Positions 36,001 through 47,700 of a stretch of 64,000 bases of DNA are shown here, in pieces. The translations under genes and the position numbers were made by a program. The notes under the pieces are model-generated. The model did no database searches and was not told the DNA's origin. It saw nothing but the letters and a program-made list of their open reading frames with translations. Numbering within the stretch: the first letter of the stretch is position 1; every line of letters starts with the position of its first letter. The stretch is from Ambrosia x helenae (taxonomy: Eukaryota > Streptophyta > Magnoliopsida > Asterales > Asteraceae): NCBI GenBank assembly GCA_030844895.1, contig JAUTDX010000415.1, forward strand, positions 96,623 through 160,622, given 5' to 3'.

Positions 36001-38937
36001 AAGATCGTTAGGTTATTTGCTACGAAAGTAAATTACCTTTTTATTTTATCTTTAGGAAGATGATCGCTACTGAAACTTTAGAAGATTGTTATGAAGCATA
36101 TTGAATTTCTTATAGTTTCTAAACAGGTAGAATACCGTTATTGTATATTATTCATCAGTTTGATGTGTTTACACGCCTATCTAGCGGTTTTGCTTTAATT
36201 AAATTTGTGTTTACTTGATTCAATCGTATGCTTTGATTGATTACTTGACTTTATAGCTATTGACGTTTCTATTCCGATATAGTCACCGTATTTGTTTTCT
36301 TTCAGTTTTTCTTTCTACCTAAGGTGAAGGACTTGAAGACGATGGTGGTTTAGGTGGGTGATAACGGCAGTACTCGATTATCTGGCAACAATAACAATCG
36401 TAACTAAGGTTGGAGTTCAGCAAACTCGACTGAGGTAAGAATTACAACTTAAGACTTATGATTATTATGGATGATGTCGGATGATAATGATGGTTGTAAT
36501 TGTTAGAAAATGTTCACATAGTAATTGGCTGTTATTGTTGATGAGTAACAGAATTTATGAGTGTAATGGTCGATTAATGTGGTTAAGGTCTAAGTGACGG
36601 TAGTATGGAACAGTTAGCGGCTGTCGTTGTTAATGCGTTATGAGGAAGATGGTGGTAAGTGGGGTTAATGTTAAAACCATGGATGAACTTATTGACATGT
36701 TATTTGCTGGTATAGGGAGCTTTGGTCAAGGGGGTTGACCAGGTCAACCATGGTCAACTGTATATTGAAATTAGTCAACATAGGTTAAACAATAAGCTAA
36801 GAAGGTGGGTGCAGATCAAGCATAGTTGCAGAAAGCACCAAGGAATAACCTCACTATTACATTGTTTTAGGTTATGGGTTGAATATTGATATTAGAGTTA
36901 TGTATTTTTTTAGCATTTATGATAGGTGTAAATATTAGAGTTATACATTCTTTTAGGTTAGGTATCAATATTAATATTGTGAGACTTGGTACATAGATGT
37001 TATACGTTTTTAATGGTTACAACTTCCAACCTAAGTGATTGTTTAGTTGATTAGGTTAAGAATTATAAGAGTCATTAGAGATTGATGAGTTTTTGAATTG
37101 TTGCAGCTTACATAAGTGTGATTATTTAGATGATTACTGATGGTTTTAGGTTAGGGACATGCAGTGATTGAGAGATTTTGTGGTTAGTTAACTTGAGTCA
37201 TTTGCAATACGTTATCACATAGTGAAATTTTTTAACTAAGATTGATTATGTTTAAGTTATTTACTCTTTTCGTGATTTGAGTTTTCTTCTTTTATTATTT
37301 TTTATTAAGTCATATTAAAATTTTCAACCCGGGACCTTCCCGGGGTAATTTGCTAGTATATTATATCTAAGAGCATATACATTCTCGCCGCTATGTTCTA
37401 CCCTATGGTTTAAATAAAAATCATATTTTCAAAGATTATCACTAATTTTTATAAACCTGAAACCTCTCACATCTCATTCACTATTTTTACGCTTATCATA
37501 CTTACAAACACTTATTTTATTATATTTCTCGTTTTTATACAATCACAATAATTTTCATCCAGTATTTTTATGTTTATTTTACTTGAAAACTCTTATTTTG
37601 TTTTACTTCTTGTTTTTTATACACTCACAATAATTTAATTTCATAAATGATGAATAACATCTTTTCATTGGATGGGATTTAGTGATTTTTTAGTAGCATT
37701 TTTTTTAAATTTCAAAGACAAGAGAGGGTTGATGGATTGATTTGAATGCTCTAATGCTTTCTCAATGTATCGATCTCAGTATAGATGCTTTTAAACCACC
37801 CCTAACACCTAAAATTCCTATTCAAGTCAAGATACGCACCCATGATCACAAACTTTATCTACATGACATGACTCCATAAGTGTGACACAGCCCATTACAA
37901 GTTTAATGATCTACATGCACTTATATTTCTCCAAGAAATCCAAAAAAAAAATCAGCATCTGAAACCCTAAAGATTGATATGTACAACACAATCTGATATG
38001 ATTCTACCCTACTACATAAAGTCAAACACTAGGTCCAGTACACAATTAGTTTCGAATCTATGTTGTTTTTCTGTTCTAGTGAAGTTTATACAGACTGATG
38101 CCTTGATCTCTACTCAAAATAAACTAACATGTTATTATAATAATAATATAATATACTCTTACATAATCATATTTTAAACATATTTTTAATCATATTGTTC
38201 CAATGAAATCTGCATAAACAATTAGCAAGATACCTGGATAGCTAAAGGCCAACACATATATCAATAGGGCATCGATTAGCATGCGCACGCACAGATATTA
38301 ATGAAAATAAAGAATGTTTAATGCAGAATCTTAACTCAAAGATTACCAAGAAGCTAACATAATTTATTCACAAAAACAAATATTTTTTTAAAGATAAAAT
38401 TCCCAAAATAACTTTTAATAGTTAATAACATGTGATTTGCTATTTTTAACATAAAGGTTTACTATTTGTTTTTATTTCTAGTACTTTTAAAAATAACTTT
38501 AATATTTGCTATTTTTAACATAAAGATTTGAGTTATATTTTTGTTTAATGTATTTTTCAAGTTAAAAATGTACTATAACATGTACAGTAGACACAGGCTT
38601 GTAACAAGAAGCAAAAGTAAGATGTATGTGTGAAGGGAAGTTGTTGCAGATGAAGAAACAAGCAAGTAAAAGCCAAAAAGAAAAAGGCAAGACAAAAAGA
38701 TGAAAAAAGAAGTTAAAACACAAACACAGCAACACAAACAACAGGACACAAGAACAACTGGAGTACTCTTTAAGTATGTGTTGTGTGTGAGAGAGAGAAA
38801 GTAAAAGAAGAAAGAAAAGAAAGAAGAGTGATGAAGGAACACTTGAAAACCTGTTGAATGTGATCAGTAGTAACGCTGTTAGTGGGATAATAAGCTGCCA
38901 TCATGGGCTGCATCTGCTGCATCAGGTGCTGCTGCAT
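33019..38937 (-). CDS. GIF1: GRF-interacting factor 1 / ANGUSTIFOLIA3-like coactivator (SSXT/SNH domain)
   Basis: Four exons: 38937-38851, 33760-33684, 33566-33482 and 33409-33019. Exon 1 reads MQQHLMQQMQPMMAAYYPTN and on to DHIQQ. Exons 2 and 3 complete the SNH/SSXT domain (YLDENKSLILKIVESQNSGK, then QAKLQRNLMYLAAIADSQPQ). Exon 4 is the Q-rich then G-rich C-terminus ending GDEGN. GIF proteins bind GRF transcription factors through the SNH domain and recruit SWI/SNF chromatin remodellers to promote leaf cell proliferation. Splice phases agree. Intron 1 is 5.1 kb and holds a Helitron and a Tourist MITE. In exon 4 one extra T (plus strand, 33316-33317) shifts the frame after SPQALMAA; the following SSMLYSQQQYSSLQQQAA is intact in the new frame, so a one-base sequence error is likely. 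Confidence 0.92.
33761..35249 (-). other. GIF1 intron 1, 3' part with GC-rich repeat
   Basis: Intronic AT-rich DNA. A GC-richer unit from about 34870 to 35060 (ACCACCCACAACGGTGTCC to ACCCTCCGTTGT) with a run of about 16 G at 34970-34985 looks like a small MITE, but the ends are not clearly inverted. No exon was seen. Confidence 0.4.
35250..37356 (+). mobile_element. Complete non-autonomous Helitron, 2.1 kb, in GIF1 intron 1
   Basis: The 5' end is TCTATATATATATATAAAAC, preceded by A. The 3' end is the hairpin CCCGGGACCTTCCCGGG, then GTAATTTG and CTAG, followed by T. Insertion between A and T without target duplication, the TC start, and the hairpin plus CTAG end are the Helitron signature. 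The first ~90 bases match the Helitron at 51847. The last ~1.06 kb (36296-37356) is about 98% identical to 56118-57179. No Rep/helicase is encoded. A phytocystatin piece lies near the 5' end in antisense. Confidence 0.88.
35632..35819 (-). pseudogene. Captured phytocystatin first-exon fragment
   Basis: Minus-strand ATG at 35819. The N-terminus is a signal peptide: a short basic start, then VIITALLLFAFCELGFC. The mature start (MGSIRDVPDPTQNDVELES) leads into the plant cystatin signature LARFTVDEHN. The reactive QxVxG loop and the C-terminal PW region are missing because homology ends at about 35632. Phytocystatins inhibit papain-like cysteine proteases and are secreted or vacuolar. This piece cannot be an inhibitor by itself. 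It is antisense to the Helitron but in the same direction as GIF1 transcription. Confidence 0.78.
37371..37751. mobile_element. Tourist-like MITE (PIF/Harbinger), 381 bp
   Basis: The ends GAGCAT and ATGCTC are inverse copies, with partial extension inward, and are flanked by TAA on both sides (37368-37370 and 37752-37754), the PIF/Harbinger target duplication. It lies 15 bases beyond the Helitron end in GIF1 intron 1. The TIR is short, so the call is tentative. Confidence 0.5.
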
Positions 38938-39500
38938 TATGTTTGTGTGTGTATATATATGTATAGTTATCTCTTTAGTCTTTATACTCGGGTAACCTCT
39001 CACTTTCTATATATAATATGTGTGTGTATCTAAAGGTGTGTCTATCTCACTCTAGAACAGGTAGATGAAGAAAGAGAGGAAGCAGACTGAAAAGGGTAAA
39101 GGGGGAAATTGTATAGGGCTCCACAAGAGACTCTTTTTTTGTATTTTGTTTCTGTGTGCTAGTGGTTTAAATCAGTTGTTTGACAAGATTAAATGAGGCA
39201 AAACCCTACAAAATATTAAAGGCTGATGATGGATGGATGGATGGTAGCAGAAGATCGATCAAAGAAAACAAAAAAAAAAAGGAGCAGGCTTTTCTTCAGT
39301 GTACTATCTCCTCTTTGGGCTATATAGCTGGACAATGGGTGGAATGAGAGAGATAGGAAGAGGTCACTTTAGGGTTTTCAGAGCTCCTGAAAATATTGTT
39401 TTTTATTTTATTTATCTTTTTGAAAATAAGTGAGTACAAAATGAGTATTCAGTTATTCACTTATTCACCATGTTTCTTTTGCTTTTAGAGAGGGCAGGGC
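38938..39500 (-). promoter_or_regulatory. Presumed 5' UTR and core promoter of GIF1
   Basis: Directly upstream of the GIF1 ATG at 38937. A TATATATA-containing stretch lies at 39008-39018 on the plus strand, with GA/CT-rich patches around it. The transcription start cannot be placed from sequence alone. Confidence 0.35.
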
Positions 39501-41300
39501 ACTATCAGCAAACGGTGTTGCTACCCTCTATCAGTATGGTAACATTGGCCCATGTGACACAGGTAGTGGTTTGCTGGTAGGTTTTACGGATTCCAGTTAA
39601 CGAATCGTGAGTGGGGTTTTGTGTGTGGGGTTTTTTGTTTTTTATGGGTTGGGTAGTTTAAGGTAGTCCTGCCTACAAAACTGTGAATTAGTTAAGTGAT
39701 ATGGCAGTGCAAAATTTGTGGAAATCAATGAAGTTAAAAAAATTTAAGTGTAGTGCCCCGTCCCCCCTTAGTTATTATTATTATTATTTTCGAAATTTGC
39801 TTTATTATTTAAAACGGCTATAAGTTTAAGGGAGAGTTTGTAAGTACACTTCATGTATATCTGCAGCTAGTTTATAATTCCTATTGAATTTACCAATATT
39901 ATTCATTAGTGAAAGTTTTGTTAGTGATGAACATTTTTCTAATTGGGAGGATTGCCACCTCGAACTACCCTCACTATTATGATTTTCTCTAATCATGTAA
40001 TGTCATACTTTATTGATTTACTATCTCGAACTAGGGATATACATCGTTGTGTCCACTACGATGGCGGATGATGGTGGCAAGCGGGCCTTTTGATGGCAGA
40101 CTGGCCTATGTCTCGCAAGAGGGAAGCGTAAAACCGTTCTAAGTAGCAACGAAACAACGACCAAAACTAGGAAAATCGTAAAGAAAAAACACAAACTATT
40201 AACTGCAAGTGACGCACATAACGGTAAAACATAGAGGGAAAATGAGTTGTAAAACCATGTTAAGTACTAAGCGAATAACGACCAAACCGGTGTAAAAATT
40301 GCAAAACAAACCACGCTAAATGAGAAAGCACTAAATTACAAGGGGTGTAAATACTAAGCGAACAACGACCAAACCCGTGTAAAATTGCAAAACAAACCGT
40401 GCTAAATAAGAAAACACTAAATTACAATGACGGTAAATGAAAAAAAAAAACACTAAAAGATGAAATAGGCTAAAGGATAAAATAGCTAGTGTTGCTTAAC
40501 TTATTTCAATTTAGTACTCCGTATATGGAGTAATAAGACCGACCGCATAGGCCACTAGGTTACAATAGGAGGAAGAAAAGAAAGTGAAAAACTCTATGAT
40601 AGGATCATGACTTCCTGCAATAACGATCAGTAATAAATTTCACATGCTTTGAATCTCTTTAACAGTACTATATATAAATACCACTTCAATAGTCAACAAC
40701 CAAGCCATTACTTATTCTCATGACGTGTTATGGTTGTAACTTGTAAGACATGCCCTCCTAAAGCGACTGTACAATTTTATAAATGCCAAATCGTAAGCTC
40801 TGTATTGTAACGCGAACTATGAAGCTTGTTGTCGGGCAAAGTACAATTTTGCATGTTTAAAAACGCAAAAACCTTATAACTGTTATCTGAATCGTGAAAA
40901 CATGATCACGATAGTTTAGGTCTCTAACTTTTAAAGTTTACTTAAAAGATAATAGTATCATGAAGAATAACTTACCGAACTTGATATTCAAACCCCCCCA
41001 AACTTATTTTCACACCCACTCCAAAGCGCGGCGCTTTTGTCACATCAGTCAAAAGCATATTAGGTTGTCTGATAAAGTGAAACATCTGAAACCAAAGCAC
41101 TGCGCTATGGCTATAGGGCAGTGCTTTAGTATTTTTTTAACCCCAAAGCACCAGCTATGTCATAGTTCGGTGCTTTGGTTTTTTTTTTTTTAAATAATTT
41201 GTTTTAATTGATTTTACATTATTTTAATTCATTTTTAAGCGTTTTAACTGATTTCCTACAAAAAAAATTTGTTTGACGCATTTTGGTTGTTTTCATTGCT
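39501..41300. other. Intergenic with degenerate repeats
   Basis: No exon is supported. From about 40250 to 40440 a unit of roughly 80 bases (AACGACCAAACCCGTGTAAA... ACAAACCGTGCTAAAT) is present about twice, with a more diverged third copy before it. Around 41020-41190 GCACTGCGCTATGG and CCAAAGCAC words are arranged as partial inverted repeats, possibly a small MITE. Confidence 0.4.
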
Positions 41301-41304
41301 CATT

Positions 41305-41630
41305 GAGTGGCTGTTTGGTAAGCCTCTTAATGAGGCTCTGAACCATTCAACGTTGAATGATTGAGCATTCAACGTTGAATAGCGCTGAATGATTCAATAT
41401 TCAGCACGTTTGTTTCAGCTTCTGAATTAAATGATTAAGGCTGAACAATTCAGATTTGGGATGTTGCTGAACCATTAAGCATTGAACTAGGTTGAACCTT
41501 AATGAGGCTCTCATACCAATGTGAGACGAGAAAAACTAACAATTAAGACGTACAACTTAATAACTTAGCACTTAACCATTCAGATCTCTTAATGATTTAG
41601 CACTTAATCAACCAAACAACTCCTAACAGT
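41305..41630. mobile_element. MITE with TGTTTGG ends and internal inverted repeats
   Basis: The left end GGCTGTTTGGTAAGCC and the right end ...CAACCAAACAACTCC are approximate inverse copies. The interior has repeated TTAATGAGGCTCT and CATTCAACG words in both orientations. Non-coding; the superfamily is not resolved. Confidence 0.45.
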
Positions 41631-42372
41631 TTTCATAATAAACTTCCAACTACCTGAGGACGCCGCCCATTGGGTGAAAGCTCCTCATACGCTCAGGTTT
41701 ACCAGTAGCGCTGGGTAGCCAAGCCAACAAGTTCCCAAACCAGGAAAAAGTCGAGTCCGCTATGATAAAGCCCGTGTATGTTCAGGTTCAAACTTGAAAC
41801 CTTTAGAAAAATAAAAAATCGAAGTTGTATTAAACTATTAATGAAAACATTTGAAAGAAATTTAATAAGGTGTATCTGTGATGATGTGAAATTCAATAGG
41901 GTAGTAAAATGAAAGTGAAAAAATGTAAAAGGGTGGGTAATAAATAAGGAGTTTGACCGGGTGTGTGTAACGTACGAATACGTGTCAGGAAGTGGCACCT
42001 CGAGTTCTGGGTTAGATGCATACATAGCTAGCCACAGACTCAGACTGTGTAAAGTCTTGGGCACTGTGTACATGCGCCACCTTTCTCTCTCTACAATTAA
42101 ATACTTACTTGCCTCACGTGATTGACCATGACACCCTTTCATACCATGTCTCTTTAATATACATACACATGCACATTTACAACCAAAGGTATTTTTAAAT
42201 TATAGGGTTGTTATAAATAGTAGTTACATATTTTGATACGCAACTATCGTACATTTGTACTTGTATTATAACGAGCAGGTTATGTCCGCTTGTTTAGCCT
42301 GGGTTCGTAATAAATTTTATCCCGAATGGTTGACAAATACAAACGTGTTGCAACTTGTTTTCCAATTTTATA

Positions 42373-42723
42373 CTCTCTTCGTCCCAATTTAGATGTTAAT
42401 TAGACAAGACGGAATGGGGGGAGGATATCAACGAGCAAAATAACACCCGGCATGGCGTGAGCCCCCTAGGCGGAGAGTTTATCATCAGCGTGAGGCACTT
42501 TTCTTTTGATCTTGATTGGTTTCTTTTTTTTCCTTTTTTTTTATTAACTCAACTCACAAAATGTTCTCAAGTTGTAAAATGACAATAGTATCCTCAAGTT
42601 GTTATTTTAAATATTTGATTGTCTTTTGTCTTTTATGGGCAAAATTGAAAATTACTTAGAAATGGACATTTAATTTGGGACAACAAAAGTGCAAAAATGG
42701 ACATTTAAAATGAACGGAGGGAG
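42373..42723. mobile_element. Stowaway-type MITE, 351 bp, with internal insertion
   Basis: The left end CTCTCTTCGTCCCAATTT and the right end AATGAACGGAGGGAG are inverted copies of the Stowaway terminus and are flanked by TA. It is longer than the relative at 4468-4685. Extra sequence near the left end (GACGGAATGGGGGGAGGATA, about 42408-42427) contains a second terminus-like word, suggesting one Stowaway copy nested in another. Confidence 0.65.
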
Positions 42724-43038
42724 TATAACATTATATTTGAAAAGAAACAAGATAATATTACATGACTCAGAAACCGTAAAAATAAATACTGACAACCATT
42801 CCGATAATGCAAACATTGGTATAGAGGTTGTTTGATCTGTATCGGTACATTTTAGTTGCCGGGAATCAGTATACTCGGTAGTGTCTAAGATAAAAAAAAT
42901 TATTTTACAACAGTTTGATTACACAAAGGTTGATCGACATAACTAATAATAAAGTTGTGTTACGTCAATCATAAACCATATAAACGAATACCAGTTTTGG
43001 TTCCATACATCATGTTAGAGTTATGGTACATTGGTATA

Positions 43039-44536
43039 TGTTAGAGTTATGGTGAAGTTTTATTTAATCTTTATCTATTATTATGAGTCGGTTCCAATGG
43101 TTTGTGTTTGATTAGGATTATTAAGTTTAGGAAAATCACCAATATAGCCCGTTGACCGGGCATTTTGCACAAATAAACCTCTGACCCCTCTTTGGAGAGA
43201 GGGGTCACGGTTCCCAACATGCCTGAACCGTCTTCCAAGGGGCTTCCCATTTCAGCCAACCGTCTCCCGCCACGTGGCGTTGTGGATCCCGAGGCAGACC
43301 TTTCTCTCTCCTGAACCCTCTTTTCTTTCTCTCAACCCTCTTTTCTTTCTCTCTCTCCTGAACCCTCTTTTCTATCTCTCTCACCCCTCTTTCTCTCCTC
43401 CTCACTCTCTCTCCCTTTCTCTCCCACCACCTCCATCACCACCACCTGCAACACCACCACCACCACTGCCACCCTCCCTTTCCTCTCTCCTCCACCATCT
43501 CCACTCCACCACCACCACCACCCGATCCGCTACCTGCAACCCAGACCCACACGGACACCATAACCCACCTTAGTCGGCCTTAGTCGGCCATTTAAAAAAT
43601 TAAGGTATTTACATCCCCATTAACTTCTAAAACAATATATTGAATGTTGAAATAATTCAACCGAACCAAATTTTGGTCTTAAGTCACAATCATCATCCTT
43701 TATCATCACCAATTTCAGATCTAGACTTTGTATTCAAGAAATCATTTTTTCAAACTTCACAACAGTAATCAGTCGATCGAGATCAGATTACTTGACCTTC
43801 AGTGGTCGATTAATTGGATGCTTATTATTAATGGTATCAGCCATGAGGTAACCTTGCTGTACTTTCTTGACCGATTGTATGCCTGACTAGAAGAACATAG
43901 TTATTGGACCAGAAACAGGGGAGGAGTAGGAAGAAGAAGCTTACCGGAGGAGATGGAGAGGCGCGGCCGGCGGCGGCGGTGACCGGAGGAAGAAGAAGCT
44001 TACCGGAGGAGAGAGAGAGAGAAAGGGAGAGAGAGAGAGAAAGGGAGAGAGAGTGTGAGGAGGAGAGAAAGAGGGGTGAGAGAGAAAGAAAAGAGGGTTG
44101 AGAGAAAGAAAAGAGGGTTCAGGAGAGAGAAAGGTCTGCCTCGGGATCCACAACGCCACGTGGCGGGAGACGGTTGGCTGAAATGGGAAGCCCCTTGGAA
44201 GACGGTTCAGGCATGTTGGGAACCGTGACCCCTCTCTCCAAAGAGGGTGGAGAGGGCTATTTGTGCAAAACACCCGGTCAACGGGCTATTTTGGTCATTT
44301 TCCCTTAAGTTTATTAGTATAGGAGATAACTATCAAGTCAAAGTTGGTGTTCTTGTAACTCAAGGATTTCTAGTATTATATATAAATCCATATGCAGCGG
44401 TTGAAATATACCATCCATCTTGTTTGTAATTGTTTTTTAAGTTTCCGTTTGATAATAAAAGAAAAGGTCATCGTGAGGTTTGTCCACCTTACGAAATCCA
44501 TGTGTTCGTTTCGATACCGTTGTTTCGTTTCTAACA
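43039..44536 (+). repeat. 5' LTR of a damaged Ty1/Copia element (interrupted)
   Basis: Starts TGTTAGAGTTATGG and ends TTTCTAACA, followed after two bases by the primer-binding site. About 1175 bases of it are a later MULE insertion (43130-44304), so the LTR itself is roughly 310 bp. The same 14-base start word also occurs at 43013, so the start could be 26 bases further left. The partner 3' LTR is missing. Confidence 0.7.
43130..44304. mobile_element. Long-hairpin Mutator-like element, 1175 bp
   Basis: The left arm starts GGAAAATCACCAATATAGCC, and the right arm ends with the inverse of GGGAAAATGACCAAAATAGC. The arms are about 290 bp each (43130-43420 and 44015-44304) and nearly identical over most of their length. 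The exact 9-bp duplication TTAAGTTTA at 43121-43129 and 44305-44313 is diagnostic of Mutator-type transposition. The loop holds CT/GA microsatellites, CCACCA repeats and a GGCGGCGG patch. No transposase; ORFs in the arms mirror each other and are not genes. Confidence 0.88.
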
Positions 44537-44538
44537 AT

Positions 44539-44550
44539 TGGTATCAGAGC
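44539..44550 (+). promoter_or_regulatory. Copia primer-binding site (initiator tRNA-Met)
   Basis: TGGTATCAGAGC lies two bases after the LTR end. It is complementary to the 3' end of the plant initiator methionine tRNA and is the usual primer site of Ty1/Copia elements. Confidence 0.85.
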
Positions 44551-44739
44551 TGTGAAGATCAAAGGACTGCTGCGTTTTTTTTTCTTTGAAGATACAATCT
44601 CACGAGGCTGTGAAGTCTGATCGTGTGGCTTGTAGTCTAAGGAACCAGCTACTGAATTAAAATCGCAAGGCTGTTGAAGCTTGATTGTGATTAGGAGCTT
44701 GTTTCAAGTAGCCAAAACAGATTGTCAAAAGGATATAAA

Positions 44740-47700
44740 ACTACATGAGGAGGTTCAATGGTTGAAGGAGGTGACCCGCAACCAAATAACGTTGTGGTGA
44801 TCATGAGAGAACAGGTTCTTCGAACCTGGTTTGTCCGAAATTGACCAATACGAACTACAACACGTGGACGGTGATGATGGAGGCGATACTTGACGCTCAA
44901 GACTTGTGAGAAGCGGTAGATACTGTAACCGGAGACGCCGTCGATGCGAAAAAGAACAAGGTTTGCCCGAGAAATTATATATTCTGCACCACCCGAAAAT
45001 ATTATGTCTCAAGTGGCTACAACCCGAAGTGCAAAAGAAATATAGGAAGCACTTCGGGTGCGATTTCTCGGGGCTGACCGTGTTCAACAAGCCCGATTAC
45101 AAACACTAAAACGTGACTTGGATCATGTAAGACCCACCCTGTTTAAAACGGTATTATGAGAAGATTTACGAGTTAGTAAACTTAATTTGAAAGTTTGAGA
45201 TTTAGTCATTAAGAGCTCAACGAGTTTTTGACCAAATATTTGCACATGTATTTCATGGTTTAAACATGTACGATGAATTTAATAGCGAAAACGTTTTCAA
45301 TGGCACCTTCCAAAACTAGGTTTATAACCCTCTTAGATCAAAAGTTGCGGAAGCGACGAGTCTTGTGCGTTCGGATCTTTGTTCAATTCTTGATCATCAT
45401 CCATTCAGTATAATAGAGTACATGAGGGTTAAACACGAGGAAATAACCCATTAATACGTTATTATGAATGTCTAGTATTGAAAGAATAATAAAATGAAGT
45501 TTTTTTTACATAACCTTTACCCGGGCGGGTGAGTGTTTTTACCTGGGCGGGAAAACCTGCTGTTAGAAACTACCCTTTTTGATCAGAACCTTTACCCGGG
45601 CGGGTGAGTGTTTTACCCGGGCGGGTAAACCTGTTGTTAGAAACTACCCTTTTTTCTTGCACCAAGCTACATTTTTAGTGCAGCTTCAAGGCTATTTACG
45701 GGGATTCTTGGGACTTGTTAATGGGTCATAATACGTACCTCTTACATGATAAAGATATGTTTGGATTCCTTGTTCGGTTTCTCACTCAAAAACCATGAAT
45801 TATTTGTCCATCTTTAAGCTGACCAGTTAAGTTTTATACATGACAAAATCATTAGATTTTATGATTTCCATGTTCTAGTTGTGGTTTTTGCCCACTTGTC
45901 AAGTCTCAACTTGACTAGGGAAATTTATGCCCAAGTCATTTATGCCGTGATTGCGATGTCTCGTGTCCATGGCTACATGTGTCATTTCTCTCGGTCTTGT
46001 ACGCTCGGCCTCTATGACTTACGACATGGTTTTTATCTGTTGTTTTCTATCCCTTGGAAATCACAATTTCTATTTTGAATTAAATGATATACCCATAAAT
46101 ACACTCCCAACTTATGCATATATGTATTTATCTTACAAGGTCATAGATATGACTTACCTTGGCTCGCGCCCTTTTTTTGCTTCTAGACTAGTTTGAGGTA
46201 GATAACATTGAACCCATGAATACACTCAAGCAACTAGCACGAGTTCGTTACCGGCTAAATGTTGACATTTGGCCTAAGCTATTGTCTATCTAGCATTTTA
46301 TCCAATTAACCGATAGTCTACTTGGGATATTAACAACCTTCATCTAAGGCCATATTCTATGAATCGTGTATCTCATTTATGCTTCTTTTGTGACATTTCA
46401 ATGTCTAGTTCCCAAATACATATACAAAAGTATAATTAAGCATATGAACATACTAGAGACATGTTAAGAATTAAGTCATCGAGTGACTTACCTTATGCGT
46501 GCTTCCTCTTTACCTCATTTCGAGATTCCTTGGCTATCCAAAGTTTCTTGTATTCGCACCTATGAGGTGAACGACCACTTAGGTTGTTAGAACCTAGTCT
46601 TTACATGTTTGTAAGCATTATTGGTCATGTTTTACCAACATACATGTTTTCACCAAGTTATCTATGCCCAAGTGAAATCAAGTTTCATTGAGGCATTTTA
46701 TCAAACATTTGGTAGGCGTGATTTTCCTAACTTTGATTTTAGGTCTCAAGGACCTCATGTATCCATCTTTGACCAAGATAACATTGATAGTATTCTAATA
46801 AACATCTAACTCATAGTTTATAACTAGTATTTCATGGTTTAAAGGTGGTTCATATCAATCCACCAAAAACCCAATTCATTTCATAACATGAACTACAAGG
46901 ATGTAACCTTCTCACAAGAATTTTGCTTACCACACACAAATTAACATGTATTATGGTTCCCTCATACAAGATTAACCATTACAAGCCCTTAATTCACGTT
47001 TTTATAACAACCCATGATTTTCATCATAGCCATGCATAAACATACCATCAAATCTAGCCAAATAAAAGGTTACCTTGGTGTGTATTAGGCTTGGAAGATT
47101 CGTTTTAGGGCTATTGCACTAAAAACCCCTTTGATTCCACCTTGATTCAAGCTTACTCTTGAGTTTTAGGGTTTGGTGTGTGTGTGTGTGTGATGATGAT
47201 GAACGAATTTGGGGTATGGAGTTCACCTCCATCTCTTTTTTTATATATAATTAGTAAAAAACTCAAGTTTGGCAACTTAGCAAGTTTGCCCCTTCATGTT
47301 TTGTCACTATTTGATAGTTAAAAGCCCCGTGTGCTTATATTATCATATGATACGGTTTAGAAATTTTGGGGTGTTACAGATCAACTAAAAATGAAGGAGA
47401 CTGAATTAGTTGAAGAGTTTGATGGTAAACTTTCAGAAATTGCAAACAAGTTTAGGACTATTGGTTCAAATTTGGATGATAAAACACAAGTAAAGAAGTT
47501 GTTGGATAGCATGCCAGATAAATTCATTGCTATTGTAACAACTATCGAGCAATTTGCGGAGCTCGATACGATGACGCTAGAAGATTGTATTGGTCATTTG
47601 AAAGCGTTTGAGGAACGAGTAAAGGGACGAGAGGTTGCGGCCGACCAAATGGGAAAGTTAATGCTTTCAATTGTTGATTCACAACCCTAACGAAAAACCG

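Noticed and set aside
41699..42142. 147-codon minus-strand ORF upstream of GIF1
   Set aside because: No domain, low-complexity F/L/S/I-rich second half, no splice context; it looks like chance reading of AT-rich DNA.
43205..44273. Mirrored ORFs (ALWIPRQTFLSPEPSFLSLN) on both strands
   Set aside because: They are the two arms of the MULE hairpin read in opposite directions, not genes.
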